Below are positions 26,408 through 35,266 of a stretch of DNA of 43,332 bases, piece by piece. Each line of letters starts with the position of its first letter. Position 1 is the stretch's first letter. A program made the translations under genes and the position numbers. The notes beneath the pieces are model-generated. The model saw nothing but the letters and a program-made list of their open reading frames with translations, searched no databases and was not told the origin of the DNA. Source of the DNA: Virgibacillus subterraneus (GTDB lineage Bacteria; Bacillota; Bacilli; Bacillales; Amphibacillaceae). Location: NCBI RefSeq assembly GCF_900110695.1, contig NZ_FOEH01000011.1, forward strand, positions 1-43,332, in the 5' to 3' direction.

Positions 26408-26426
26408 ATCCAAGTAAGTGAAGGAA

Positions 26427-27086
26427 TTATTTATCAATAAATATTTCCTTCCTGCCATCATCTTCCCTGAAGATTTGCGCAGCAACTACTTCGGGTCCTT
26501 TTAAGCTTGTTGCATCGGCAACGTGTGTTGATTTATCCCAAAATGGTGTATTCATACCACCCATATAAACTGCTGTGATCGCAATGGAGTCATTCTCCCA
26601 CTCTTTTTGTAGGCTCTCTGTGAACCCTTTAACAGCAAACTTACTCGCACAATAAATTGACTCATTTACTTTCCCTCGTAATCCTGCAGTTGAAATAATC
26701 GTTAATATCCGTCCTTTACTAGAACGAATTTGCGGAAGAGCAGATTGTACTGTCAAAATCGTGCCTTTAACATTAGTGTCCAATGTTGATTCGATATCAT
26801 CAATTGAATAATCCTCTACCTGACCGAAAATACCAATTCCCGCATTATTGATAAAGACATTTAGTTCACCTATTTGTTGAAATGCTATACTTACTGACGC
26901 TGGTTCTTGAACATCACAGAGGATCACCTCTGCTTGGCCGCCGCCTTTCAGGATGTTATTTTGAACCATATGTAATTTTGTGTCGGTTCTTCCCAGTAAA
27001 AATACTTTATAATTATGGCTGGCATATTGTAAGGCAAGTGCACGTCCTAGACCACTACCTGCACCTGTAATTGCAACAGTTGGCAT
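26427..27086 (-). CDS. short-chain dehydrogenase/reductase
   Basis: 219 residues, a classical SDR: cofactor motif TGAGSGLG (7-14), NNAGIGIFG, catalytic Ser in TIISTAGLRG and the YCASKFAVKG active-site Tyr/Lys. The length is at the short end because the C-terminal substrate lobe is trimmed. Substrate unknown. The ATG follows AAGGAGG by 8 bases. The gene is absent from the corresponding B. subtilis interval as I recall it, so it is probably an insertion in this lineage. Confidence 0.88.
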   Translation of the reverse strand: MPTVAITGAGSGLGRALALQYASHNYKVFLLGRTDTKLHMVQNNILKGGGQAEVILCDVQEPASVSIAFQQIGELNVFINNAGIGIFGQVEDYSIDDIESTLDTNVKGTILTVQSALPQIRSSKGRILTIISTAGLRGKVNESIYCASKFAVKGFTESLQKEWENDSIAITAVYMGGMNTPFWDKSTHVADATSLKGPEVVAAQIFREDDGRKEIFIDK

Positions 27087-27177
27087 ATAGTTTCCTCCTT
27101 AGAATAGTGAGTATCATTATTTCTATTTTCTTAAACTCTTGGTAAAATGTAAACTGATAGGAAAGGAGTATGCAAAA

Positions 27178-27510
27178 ATGGATGTAAGATATAGTGATTA
27201 CTCGCTTGAACAATTGCGAGAAGAGATTGGAAAGTTTAAGGAAAAAGCACAGAAGGCTGAACAGCTTGGTAATATAAGTGAAGTGGCAATCTATGAGCGC
27301 AAATTACAGGTTGCAATGGCTTATATGCTTAACCCGGAAGATTTTAAAGCTACAGACATACATCAATTGAATGGTGATCCTGGTCATAAATTTAAAATAA
27401 ATTATATAAATGGTGTGTTTGCCTGGGGACATCGAGTTAATTTACTAAATGAAACGTATGAAAAGGAAGAAGCTATTCCAATTTCACTACTAGGCGATAA
27501 AGTGGAGTAA
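27178..27510 (+). CDS. yfhH: YfhH family protein (DUF1811)
   Basis: 110 residues, beginning MDVRYSDYSLEQLREEIGKF. The helical N half (coiled, EKAQKAEQLGNISEVAIYERK) and the small beta-rich C half (KINYINGVFAWGHRVNL) match the DUF1811/YfhH family. Function unknown; it is next to recX in many Bacillaceae. The start is ATG 27178, 9 bases after AAAGGAG; an upstream ATG at 27139 lacks a ribosome site. Confidence 0.9.
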   Translation: MDVRYSDYSLEQLREEIGKFKEKAQKAEQLGNISEVAIYERKLQVAMAYMLNPEDFKATDIHQLNGDPGHKFKINYINGVFAWGHRVNLLNETYEKEEAIPISLLGDKVE

Positions 27511-27515
27511 AAGTA

Positions 27516-27550
27516 AAACAACAGCGCGGGGGTATTCCGTGCTGTTGTTT
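27516..27550. terminator. bidirectional terminator between yfhH and yfhP
   Basis: A 10-bp stem AAACAACAGC / GCTGTTGTTT extended by a G-U and a C-G pair, ending in TTT on the + strand; the convergent yfhP stop codon lies in its right arm. Confidence 0.82.
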
Positions 27551-28535
27551 AAATTGGATTATTTTCCACATCTAATTTATTCTGTAATTTTTGTTCGGAG
27601 AAGATCCATCCAGTATAGGAGGTCATTATTCTCATGTTATCGTCTATTTGTACGACGGCTACAAACGGGTAATGCTCATTGGAACGGTATCTCAAATCTA
27701 TAAACCGAATTTCGGTAAAATCATCGTAATCATTAATTTCCCACCGATAAACAGGTGAAAATGATAAAAAGGCTGAGATATTTTTATCTTTTTTGGCTAA
27801 ATTCATTAATTTGTTATTTGGTAATTGGACTTTTTCAAATTCTTCCAATATCTCAATGTGTCCGTGTATTACTGAACCTACATAAAATTTGTCTGTTGTT
27901 GTAATAGCAACACGCCATTCATTTTGCTTTATGGTAGGCGAAGTTGCGATTTGCTCGGTATCTGGAAAATAATCATGGATTTTCTGAACGATATCTTTTT
28001 TATCTATATAACGTTTAATATAATATAATAAAATTACCGCGTAGATGACTAACATAGTGAATCCAGGGTTTGCACCAAGCATCCAGGCAACAATTCCTCC
28101 AATATGAAGCAGGAAAATATATGGGTCAAACGTGTTGATAAACCCTTTTGCAACCCACTTATCTGTGAATGGCCGATATGCTTGTGTTCCATAGGCATTT
28201 GGAATATCAACGAGGACGTGGATGATGACAGCCAGAGCAGTCCAAGCCCATAGGTGTAAGAAATTAACACTTGGAAAGACTGCATGGATAAGACCAGCGA
28301 TTACGACTCCCCACATTAACACAGCCGGGATAGAGTGAGTTGCCCCACGATGATGACGTATATAAACAGCGTTATTTTTAAGTTTTAAGACAGTATCAAA
28401 ATCCGGCGCGTGTGAACCTACAATTGTACCGACAAGTATAGCATTGAACAATGTAGGATCACTTTGCACTGCTGGGTCTAACGTTGCTAGACCACCAAGT
28501 GCAACGCCCATAGCAATATGGGTACCAGTATCCAT
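27549..28535 (-). CDS. yfhP: YfhP, membrane-bound metal-dependent hydrolase family
   Basis: 328 residues. The N half is a YdjM/LexA-binding-inner-membrane type (DUF457) domain with metal-like motifs: MDTGTHIAMG at the start, SHAPDFDTVLKL and HHRGATHS, followed by about four membrane segments. The C half (about 200-328) is soluble. Proteins of this group are annotated as membrane-bound metal-dependent hydrolases; B. subtilis YfhP has been reported to regulate neighbouring genes. The ATG follows GGAGGG by 9 bases. It is divergent from mutY. Confidence 0.9.
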   Translation of the reverse strand: MDTGTHIAMGVALGGLATLDPAVQSDPTLFNAILVGTIVGSHAPDFDTVLKLKNNAVYIRHHRGATHSIPAVLMWGVVIAGLIHAVFPSVNFLHLWAWTALAVIIHVLVDIPNAYGTQAYRPFTDKWVAKGFINTFDPYIFLLHIGGIVAWMLGANPGFTMLVIYAVILLYYIKRYIDKKDIVQKIHDYFPDTEQIATSPTIKQNEWRVAITTTDKFYVGSVIHGHIEILEEFEKVQLPNNKLMNLAKKDKNISAFLSFSPVYRWEINDYDDFTEIRFIDLRYRSNEHYPFVAVVQIDDNMRIMTSYTGWIFSEQKLQNKLDVENNPI

Positions 28536-28643
28536 AAAACCAGGCCCTCCTAGACAAAAAAATTCGACAAATTTCGGGTGGTGCCTGTCACTTGTCGAGA
28601 ATTACTTTTCACTTAATAATTATAACATAAAGGATGTAAAGGT

Positions 28644-29720
28644 ATGATTGATAAGACATTACAGAATTTCGACATTTTTAAATTTCAGGCTAATTTAATT
28701 AACTGGTATCATGCCAACAAACGTGACCTTCCATGGCGCAAAGATCAGGATCCATATAAAGTATGGGTCTCTGAAATAATGCTGCAGCAAACAAAAGTTG
28801 ATACAGTTATCCCTTATTTTCAACGATTTATTACAAAGTATCCAACGTTACAAGATTTAGCAGATGCTGACCAACAAGATGTTTTAAAAACATGGGAAGG
28901 TCTTGGATATTATTCCCGAGCTCGTAACTTACAAAACGCTGTCAGAGAAGTTGTTTCTGCTTATGGAAGTAAAGTTCCTGCTAATCCAAAAGAATTGGGC
29001 GCTTTAAAAGGTGTTGGTCCATATACACAAGGGGCTATACTATCAATTGCTTTCAATCAGCCTGAGCCGGCGGTTGACGGGAACGTAATGCGTGTATTAT
29101 CACGTGTTTTAAAAATAGAAGAGGATATTGCTCAGCCTAAAGTGAAAAAGCATTTTGAGCGTTATACAAAAAAAATGATTTCGGATGAAGATCCATCTGC
29201 ATTTAATCAAGGGATAATGGAACTGGGTGCCTTAGTGTGTACACCAAAATCTCCTATGTGTATGTTGTGTCCCGTTCAAGAGCAATGCAGGGCATTTGAA
29301 GAAGGTGTTGAACAGGAATTACCAATAAAATCAAAAGCTAAAAAGCAGAAGACAATTCCGTATGTTGCATTATTAATTCGAAATGAAAAGAACCAATATG
29401 TTATTGAAAAACGTTCCGAAACAGGTCTTCTTGCTAATATGTGGCAATTTCCGATGGTGCCTATAGATGAAATTGGGATGGACCATATCGAAAATTGGGT
29501 TGAGATGGAATACGGTGTACAGGTTGACTTAGGAAATAAGTTAGGAAAATTAAAGCATGTATTTTCTCATCTTATATGGCAACTCGATATTATTGAAGCA
29601 ACTACAGGAAGTGTACAGGTCACTGATAAAAGGGTTGAGTTGGTCGATAAAAATAGGTTAGCTGATTATCCCTTCCCGGTTTCGCACCAAAAAATGATGA
29701 AATATATGCGTGAAGAATGA
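28644..29720 (+). CDS. mutY: MutY, A/G-specific adenine DNA glycosylase
   Basis: 358 residues. Catalytic Glu in WVSEIMLQQTKV (E44), helix-hairpin-helix LKGVGPYTQGAI, catalytic Asp in AVDGNVMRV (D145) and the 4Fe-4S cluster cysteines C199, C206, C209 and C215 (C-x6-C-x2-C-x5-C) are all present. The C-terminal ~130 residues form the NUDIX-like 8-oxoguanine recognition domain (LLANMWQFPMVP). It removes adenine mispaired with 8-oxoguanine. The ATG follows AAAGG. Placement after yfhP is conserved. Confidence 0.96.
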   Translation: MIDKTLQNFDIFKFQANLINWYHANKRDLPWRKDQDPYKVWVSEIMLQQTKVDTVIPYFQRFITKYPTLQDLADADQQDVLKTWEGLGYYSRARNLQNAVREVVSAYGSKVPANPKELGALKGVGPYTQGAILSIAFNQPEPAVDGNVMRVLSRVLKIEEDIAQPKVKKHFERYTKKMISDEDPSAFNQGIMELGALVCTPKSPMCMLCPVQEQCRAFEEGVEQELPIKSKAKKQKTIPYVALLIRNEKNQYVIEKRSETGLLANMWQFPMVPIDEIGMDHIENWVEMEYGVQVDLGNKLGKLKHVFSHLIWQLDIIEATTGSVQVTDKRVELVDKNRLADYPFPVSHQKMMKYMREE

Positions 29721-29748
29721 GCTGCCATCTAATTGTGGCAGCTTTACT
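29720..29748. terminator. hairpin between mutY and the small leftward gene
   Basis: An 8-bp stem AGCTGCCA (29720-29727) / TGGCAGCT (29736-29743) then TTACTTA. Both convergent frames end at or near it. Confidence 0.6.
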
Positions 29749-29758
29749 TATGGAACGA

Positions 29759-29929
29759 TTATCCTCTTCTATGCATTTCATTATTTATTTCCTTTAATAT
29801 CGACAATCCCTCTGCATTTACATATGGTAAAAGCTGTGAGAGAGCATGCTGAAAATAATCCAATTCATTATTATTCCACTGTCTTTTGCTTATCATTGAT
29901 AATTCGGCGAAATCTCTTGGTGTATCGAT
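29759..29929 (-). CDS. probable small protein, 56 codons, no standard start codon
   Basis: On the minus strand a GGAGG (29942-29938) is followed 8 bases later by ATC, then an open frame: IDTPRDFAELSMISKRQWNN, then NELDYFQHALSQLLPYVNAE, ending GLSILKEINNEMHRRG. It reads like a compact soluble helical protein and ends just before a hairpin. No ATG, GTG or TTG is in frame between the upstream TAG and residue 12 (Met, without a ribosome site). Either ATC is used, or the start codon has mutated, or translation begins at Met12. The place, between mutY and sspE, is where B. subtilis carries the small gene yfhS; I cannot confirm homology. Confidence 0.6.
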   Translation of the reverse strand: MDTPRDFAELSMISKRQWNNNELDYFQHALSQLLPYVNAEGLSILKEINNEMHRRG

Positions 29930-30093
29930 TTGTAAAACCTCCGTTAACGAATACTTGTACTACTTATTATATGTAGAAATACATCCTTTATTCGATATTG
30001 GTATTTAATTCCAATTGAAGTTAATTTTAACTACGGTTATTATGGATAACAATTTTTAAAATGGAGAAATTAATTATTGCGGAGGTGATACTG

Positions 30094-30270
30094 ATGGCTA
30101 AGAAACAACAACCTAACAAATCAGCTGCTGGAACAAACGTTCAAAAAGTAAAACAGCAAAATCAAAAAGCGGCACAAGGGCAAGGTCAGTACGGTACTGA
30201 ATTTGCATCTGAAACAAATGCTCAAGAAGTTAGAAAGCAGAACCAACAATCTAAGCAAAAGAAAAAATAA
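30094..30270 (+). CDS. sspE: gamma-type small acid-soluble spore protein
   Basis: 58 residues, extremely rich in Gln, Lys and Asn, with a duplicated core: SAAGTNVQKVKQQNQKA and FASETNAQEVRKQNQQS. The T/S-E-F-A-S-E-T motif (YGTEFASET) is the cleavage site of the germination protease Gpr in this family. It is an amino-acid store in the spore core and does not bind DNA like alpha/beta SASPs. ATG 30094 follows GGAGGTGAT; the in-frame ATG at 30061 is not used by this criterion. A forespore promoter is expected but none was convincing. Confidence 0.93.
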   Translation: MAKKQQPNKSAAGTNVQKVKQQNQKAAQGQGQYGTEFASETNAQEVRKQNQQSKQKKK

Positions 30271-30297
30271 CGTACCAATCCCCGATTTTTAGACACA

Positions 30298-30330
30298 AAA
30301 GAGCTTCCTGCCTCAGGAAGCTCTTTTTTC
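30298..30330 (+). terminator. sspE terminator
   Basis: A perfect 12-bp stem AAAGAGCTTCCT / AGGAAGCTCTTT with a 5-base loop, then a T run. Confidence 0.93.
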
Positions 30331-30396
30331 ATTAAATACATTTTTCTGAAATAGTACAAATAAGGCGCTTGCCATTAAGAATACATTCCAAAGTAA

Positions 30397-30469
30397 AAGG
30401 GGTTCTTAGAAAGCAAAATATGCTTTCATAAGAATCGCTGTAACGAATGCCAAGTCTTATAAAAGACTT
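30397..30469 (+). repeat. dispersed repeat, module 2 copy
   Basis: GGGGTTCTTAGAAAGC...GCTTTCATAAGAA...AACGAATGCC matches the copy at 33078-33130 closely. It ends in a 7-bp hairpin AAGTCTT / AAGACTT (30452-30469). Confidence 0.75.
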
Positions 30470-30492
30470 TGCTTTATCTATACTTTTCTTGG

Positions 30493-30507
30493 CCTTATAA
30501 TATAAGG
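30493..30507 (+). promoter_or_regulatory. palindrome over the likely ntdP -10 element
   Basis: CCTTATA-A-TATAAGG is a perfect 7-1-7 inverted repeat that contains TATAAT (30496-30501). The -35 (TTTATC, 17 bases upstream) is poor. It may be an operator or chance within AT-rich DNA. Confidence 0.4.
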
Positions 30508-30538
30508 ATAAAGAGATGTGATTAGAAGGAGAGATAGA

Positions 30539-31066
30539 ATGTCTTGTCCAAAAGCAGGGTCAACAATGGAGATACAAAGCTATAAACATAACGGACAACT
30601 ACATCGTGTATGGGAAAACAGTCTTGTTTTGAAAGGAACAGAATTAATTGTAATTGGCGCAAATGATAAAACAATGGTAAAAGAGAGTGATGGCAGAACT
30701 TGGATCACACGTGAACCAGCTATTACATATTTCCATTCAAAATATTGGTTTAACATTATAGGCATGCTGCGTAATGATGGGATACACTATTATTGTAATA
30801 TTAGTTCTCCATTTGTATATGATGATGAGGCATTAAAGTATATTGATTATGATTTAGATATAAAAGTGTACCCTGATATGACATATGATTTGCTCGATGA
30901 AGATGAATATGAAGAGCATAAGCAGCAGATGAATTACCCCGCTGTTCTAGATCGCATTTTGCATAATAACATTGAATATTTACTGCACTGGGTTAGACAA
31001 CGCAAAGGTCCTTTTTCACCTGACTTTATCGATCAGTGGTATGAACGGTATCTGACATATAGGTGA
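30539..31066 (+). CDS. ntdP: nucleoside tri-/diphosphate phosphatase NtdP (YgaC, DUF402)
   Basis: 175 residues with the DUF402 domain: [18 protein letters not shown] at the start, [20 protein letters not shown] and [13 protein letters not shown] (acidic residues that bind Mg2+/Mn2+) and DEDEYEEHK. The family member from Staphylococcus hydrolyses nucleoside tri- and diphosphates. ATG 30539 has AAGGAGAG 6 bases upstream; a GTG at 30518 is in frame but lies before that site. It keeps the sspE-ntdP-ygaD order of B. subtilis, without ygaB. Confidence 0.92.
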   Translation: MSCPKAGSTMEIQSYKHNGQLHRVWENSLVLKGTELIVIGANDKTMVKESDGRTWITREPAITYFHSKYWFNIIGMLRNDGIHYYCNISSPFVYDDEALKYIDYDLDIKVYPDMTYDLLDEDEYEEHKQQMNYPAVLDRILHNNIEYLLHWVRQRKGPFSPDFIDQWYERYLTYR

Positions 31067-31182
31067 TAAACCGATTAATTGAATTCGTATCAGTAAAGTC
31101 TTATAATGCAGGAAGTGTGTAAAAAAGCCTTTGTTACAACGCATTTCAATTAAAGTCTTAATCAAATAAGGAAGCGAAGTAT

Positions 31183-32949
31183 ATGAGTAGTACTAAAGAA
31201 TATTTACAGTTTGTTAAACCATATAAATGGAAAATACTTTGGACGGTGCTCATAGGTATCGTTAAATTCGGTATTCCGTTGTTAATGCCATTAATTTTAA
31301 AATATGTTATTGATGATATTATTAATGCAGAAGATATGACAGATGCTGCGAAACTCAATGATCTTTTCTGGTTAATGGGTGGAGCTTTTGTAATATTTCT
31401 TGTTTTACGTCCCCCCATTGAATACATTCGACAATATTTGGCTCAATGGATAGGGAACACAATCCTTTATGACGTAAGGGATAAGCTGTTTGACCACATT
31501 CAAAAGCTAAGTCTTCGGTTCTATTCTAAGACAAAAACCGGGGAAATTATTTCCCGGGTAATACATGATGTCGAACAAACAAAAACCTTCGTGATAACTG
31601 GGTTAATGAATATTTGGCTAGATATGATTACTATTTTAATTGCAATTATAATTATGTTAACAATGAACGTATGGTTAACACTTGTATCGATTATGTTATT
31701 CCCATTATACGGGTTTTCCGTTAAGTACTTTTATGGAAAACTCAGGCGTCTAACACGGGATCGTTCGCAGTCGCTTGCAGAAGTCCAGGGCCATCTGCAT
31801 GAGCGCGTACAAGGTATTCCAGTTACACGGAGTTTTGCCTTGGAAGAATATGAGCAAGATCAATTTGATTCACGGAATGATAATTTCTTACAAAAAGCAT
31901 TGAATCATACAGACTGGAATGCGAAGACATTTGCGGTAATGAATACAATTACTGATCTTGCACCATTATTAGTAATTGCATTCGCCGGTTATCAGGTTAT
32001 TAGCGGCAGTCTGACAATGGGAACAATGGTTGCGTTTGTTGGATATATGGAAAGAGTATATAGCCCACTACGCCGACTTGTTAGTTCCTCAACTGTTCTA
32101 ACGCAGTCAATTGCATCTATTGACCGTGTTTTCGAGTTAATGAACGAAAAATATGATATTGTCGATAAGGAAAATGCGAAGCAACTTGGTCGTGTTGATG
32201 GAAAAATTGATATCGAAAATGTCTCATTCCAGTATGAAGAAGAGGAAGAGGAAGTATTACGCAATGTTTCTCTAAATGTTCAACAAGGTGAGACGATAGC
32301 GTTTGTAGGGATGAGTGGAGGAGGTAAATCAACCCTCATTAGCCTTATTCCACGGTTTTATGATGTAACAAAAGGATCGATAAAAGTTGATGGTAATGAT
32401 ATCAGAGATGTTAAGGCAAGGTCATTACGTGATAACATCGGAATGGTTTTACAAGATAATACATTGTTTAGTGAATCTATATCAATGAATATTCGGATGG
32501 GAAACCCTGATGCCACAGATGAAGAGGTTATTGCTGCAGCAAAGGCTGCGAACGCTCATGACTTTATTGAAGGATTAGTTCATGGATATGATACACTTGT
32601 TGGCGAACGAGGTGTTAAACTTTCTGGCGGGCAAAAACAACGCATTGCAATTGCACGTGTATTTTTAAAGAACCCGCCTATCCTAATTTTTGACGAAGCG
32701 ACCTCCGCGCTTGATTTAGAAAGTGAACACACCATTCAGGAAGCCGTCGAAAAGCTGGCATCTGATCGTACGACATTTATTGTGGCACACAGATTAGCAA
32801 CAATTACCCACGCTGACCGAATTGTCGTCATTGAAAACGGTGAAATTCAGGAGAGTGGGTCCCACGCTGAATTAATGAAGCGAAAAGGAAATTATTATAA
32901 ATTGTATCAGGTTCAAAACCTGGATGATCATGAATCTATAGGCACGTAA
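31183..32949 (+). CDS. ygaD: ABC-type multidrug exporter half-transporter, YgaD-like
   Basis: 588 residues: a six-helix exporter membrane domain (about 1-320) fused to an ATPase domain (about 335-580). Walker [11 protein letters not shown]-loop [10 protein letters not shown], signature [14 protein letters not shown], Walker [13 protein letters not shown] and the H-switch VAHRLATI are intact, so it should work as a homodimer. Family members export drugs, lipids or peptides; the substrate is open. Its location after ntdP matches ygaD. The ribosome site AAGGAAG precedes the ATG by 8 bases. Confidence 0.93.
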   Translation: MSSTKEYLQFVKPYKWKILWTVLIGIVKFGIPLLMPLILKYVIDDIINAEDMTDAAKLNDLFWLMGGAFVIFLVLRPPIEYIRQYLAQWIGNTILYDVRDKLFDHIQKLSLRFYSKTKTGEIISRVIHDVEQTKTFVITGLMNIWLDMITILIAIIIMLTMNVWLTLVSIMLFPLYGFSVKYFYGKLRRLTRDRSQSLAEVQGHLHERVQGIPVTRSFALEEYEQDQFDSRNDNFLQKALNHTDWNAKTFAVMNTITDLAPLLVIAFAGYQVISGSLTMGTMVAFVGYMERVYSPLRRLVSSSTVLTQSIASIDRVFELMNEKYDIVDKENAKQLGRVDGKIDIENVSFQYEEEEEEVLRNVSLNVQQGETIAFVGMSGGGKSTLISLIPRFYDVTKGSIKVDGNDIRDVKARSLRDNIGMVLQDNTLFSESISMNIRMGNPDATDEEVIAAAKAANAHDFIEGLVHGYDTLVGERGVKLSGGQKQRIAIARVFLKNPPILIFDEATSALDLESEHTIQEAVEKLASDRTTFIVAHRLATITHADRIVVIENGEIQESGSHAELMKRKGNYYKLYQVQNLDDHESIGT

Positions 32950-32960
32950 TTTCGAGAAAG

Positions 32961-32992
32961 CTCCTTCACATTTGATTGTGGAGGGGTTTTTT
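32961..32992 (+). terminator. ygaD terminator
   Basis: A 10-bp imperfect stem CTCCTTCACA / TGTGGAGGGG (G-U pairs) followed by six Ts. Confidence 0.82.
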
Positions 32993-33027
32993 GGTAAATA
33001 GCCACTTTGGGTTCGCAGTTTCTAATG

Positions 33028-33130
33028 CATAAGTGCAATGAAGTCAATTCGCCCAAAGGCATGCACTTATGAGTATAAGGGGTTCTAAGATAGCAAAATA
33101 TACTTTCATAAGAACTTCTTAACGAATGCC
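33028..33130 (+). repeat. dispersed repeat, modules 1 and 2, most complete copy
   Basis: A 10-bp inverted repeat CATAAGTGCA (33028-33037) / TGCACTTATG (33062-33071) is followed by module 2 (33078-33130, GGGGTTCTAAGATAGC...ACTTTCATAAGAA...TTAACGAATGCC). It starts the 842-base gene-free stretch 32950-33791, which holds only repeats and hairpins; no coding sequence is supported in it. Confidence 0.75.
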
Positions 33131-33258
33131 TAATCTCTATTAAGTTAAGAAACTACCATGACTGCTGAATGCGCAGCCACCATCTATCATGAAAATGTTG
33201 TAAACGAATTAGAGATGTGTTTTTCATACAAATAATGTTGAATAAATTGGAGATTTTG

Positions 33259-33335
33259 CGGACACCAGAGACCTTATTTGACACAAATATCATATATTAA
33301 CCATGATAAATTTAAAATAAAGGCATCTGTGTCCG
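33259..33335. repeat. 77-bp MITE-like unit with imperfect terminal inverted repeats
   Basis: CGGACACCAGAGACCTTATT T (33259-33279) and, inverted, AAATAAAGGCATCTGTGTCC G (33315-33335) align as about 21-bp ends with one gap and a few changes. The interior is AT-rich with no frame. It resembles ends of an insertion sequence from which the transposase has been lost. Confidence 0.55.
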
Positions 33336-33418
33336 GATAAGTTCGAAAAGGTCACTTTTTTATAATAGTGAAAGAACCGCTTTTCTATTATCTATAACTA
33401 CTATCGAACGCTAGCTGC

Positions 33419-33463
33419 AAAAAGTGGCATCTGAAAAAAATTTTTCAATTGACGCCACTTTTT
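33419..33463. repeat. orphan nested hairpin
   Basis: The 10-bp arms AAAAAGTGGC / GCCACTTTTT enclose a second palindrome TGAAAAAAATTTTTCA (33432-33447). It looks like a bidirectional terminator, but no gene ends within 400 bases on either strand. Confidence 0.7.
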
Positions 33464-33631
33464 CTTTGTGAGTTTCGATTCTAGTAAAAAGAAGACTTTA
33501 TTTTAAAGTGTTAGTTAGGTAAAGGCTCTTTTAGTATAGTCTGATGCTATCTCTATTTATTGCGACACAGATTAAGTGTAACCAATTCGTAGTATGTAGT
33601 GTGGCTCTGAGACCACGCAACTGGTTTTACT

Positions 33632-33710
33632 TCCGAGAAAGATGAAGCGTTGACCAAGGAAAGCGTAGTATATTTCCGGATAGGTATATATTTTGTCACA
33701 ACTTATATCT
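33632..33710 (+). repeat. dispersed GC-rich element, partial forward copy
   Basis: TTCCGAGAAAGATGAAGCGT and AAGGAAAGCGTAG...TTTCCGG match the second half of the unit at 24098-24222 (inverted), and the flank TGTCACAACTTATATCT matches the inverted flank at 24051. Confidence 0.6.
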
Positions 33711-33751
33711 ACTGAGGCATTAAATTACTTACCTTACCAAAAAGAGTAAAT

Positions 33752-33781
33752 TAAAAATACACCCTCCAATGGAGAGTGTAT
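33752..33781 (-). terminator. gsaB terminator
   Basis: An 11-12 bp stem ATACAC-C-CTCC / GGAG-A-GTGTAT with one mismatch; on the minus strand it is followed by ATTTTTAATTTA. Confidence 0.8.
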
Positions 33782-33791
33782 TAGTATTGAT

Positions 33792-35087
33792 TTACTTGTC
33801 AGCCATTACACGAAATGCATGTCCAACAGCTTCAATTGTTTTGTCGATATCTTCCTCAGTATGTTCTGTAGTTATGAACCATGCTTCGAATTTAGATGGT
33901 GCTAAATTAATACCCTGGTCAAGCATCAATTTAAAGAATTGAGCAAATGCCTCGCCGTCACTTGCTTCAGCTTGAGCATAATTTGTGATTACACCATCAC
34001 CGAAATAGACGGTTAATGCACCACATAATCTGTTTACAGAGATGGGGATATTTACTTCAGAAGCCTTTTGCAATATTCCAGTTTCCAATCTAGCTCCTAA
34101 TTGATCCAATTTTTCATACACACCAACTTCCTGCAATATTTCCAGGCAAGCGATTCCTGCTGCCATCGATGCAGGATTACCGGCCATTGTCCCGGCTTGG
34201 TATGCTGGTCCAAGCGGCGCCACTTGTTCCATTATATCCTGACGGCCACCATATGCACCGATTGGCAATCCACCGCCGATAATTTTCCCCATTGCAGTCA
34301 TGTCAGGTTCAATTCCATAAACCTGCTGCGCGCTTCCGTATGTGAAACGAAATGCTGTAATTACTTCATCGTAAATTACTAATGCACCTGCATCATGTGT
34401 CATGTCATTAACGGCCTGCAAGAAGTCGGCATGCGGTTCTACGATTCCAAAGTTACCAACAATCGGTTCGACTAATACTGCAGCAATTTGGTCACCCCAG
34501 TGATCTATTGCTTCTTTGAATGCATCGAGATCATTAAATGGAACTGTAATGATATCCTCAGCTACAGCCTTGGGGATACCCGCTGAGTCAGGCGTTCCTA
34601 ATGTAGCTGGTCCTGAACCAGCTTCGACCAATACAGAGTCAAAATGACCATGGTAGCAGCCTGAAAATTTGATAACTTTATTCCTGTTTGTATATGCACG
34701 GGCGACACGGACTGTAGTCATTACAGCTTCAGTACCTGAATTAACAAAACGCACTTTTTCTAATGATGGAATAGCGGATTTAAGCATTTTTGCAAATTTA
34801 TTTTCAAGTCTCGTAGGCGTACCGTAAAGCACACCATTTGTTGCAGCATGTGTTATTGCTTCTGCAATATGTGGGTGGGCATGTCCCGTGATAATTGGAC
34901 CATATGCCGCTAAATAGTCGATGTAGCTGTTATCGTCAACATCCCAGAAGTGTGCACCTTTAGCATGTTCCATATAAATCGGTGTGCCACCACCAACACC
35001 TTTATAGGCACGTGAAGGTGAGTTTACACCGCCGACAATATGTTCAAGTGCTTCCTCGTGTAGTTCTTTTGATTTTGTGAAATCCAT
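33792..35087 (-). CDS. gsaB: glutamate-1-semialdehyde 2,1-aminomutase (GsaB/HemL)
   Basis: 431 residues, a class III PLP aminotransferase. NSGTEA (116-121), [17 protein letters not shown] and the PLP lysine in [12 protein letters not shown] (K268) are present. It converts glutamate-1-semialdehyde to 5-aminolevulinate, the first tetrapyrrole precursor. Bacillaceae often have two copies; the one in the ygaD-bcp-perR neighbourhood is gsaB, while hemL lies in the hem operon. No other haem gene is here. The ATG has AGGAGG 7 bases upstream, and a terminator lies just after the stop. Confidence 0.94.
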   Translation of the reverse strand: MDFTKSKELHEEALEHIVGGVNSPSRAYKGVGGGTPIYMEHAKGAHFWDVDDNSYIDYLAAYGPIITGHAHPHIAEAITHAATNGVLYGTPTRLENKFAKMLKSAIPSLEKVRFVNSGTEAVMTTVRVARAYTNRNKVIKFSGCYHGHFDSVLVEAGSGPATLGTPDSAGIPKAVAEDIITVPFNDLDAFKEAIDHWGDQIAAVLVEPIVGNFGIVEPHADFLQAVNDMTHDAGALVIYDEVITAFRFTYGSAQQVYGIEPDMTAMGKIIGGGLPIGAYGGRQDIMEQVAPLGPAYQAGTMAGNPASMAAGIACLEILQEVGVYEKLDQLGARLETGILQKASEVNIPISVNRLCGALTVYFGDGVITNYAQAEASDGEAFAQFFKLMLDQGINLAPSKFEAWFITTEHTEEDIDKTIEAVGHAFRVMADK

Positions 35088-35266
35088 TAAAATGCCTCCT
35101 AGATTACATTGCTTTCTTTAGCTTTGCTGTATTATGGATGGAAATCCACTTTCTATGGGAGAACCCCCTTTATGGAACTATTTATATCCTATCTTATTAA
35201 TCTCGAAAAATAAATGACAAATGAACAGGTGGATAAGCATATGTATATCGTAGAGCGGGGGATCTT

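Noticed and set aside
28562-28602. TTCGACAA/TTGTCGA inverted repeat around GGGTGGTGCCTGTCAC between yfhP and mutY
   Set aside because: Only 7 bp of uninterrupted stem with a long loop; resembles a common intergenic motif in Bacillus but no second copy is in this window, so it was not called.
29710-29976. An 88-codon forward frame after mutY
   Set aside because: It begins inside the mutY end, has no ribosome site and overlaps the hairpin and the better-supported leftward small gene.
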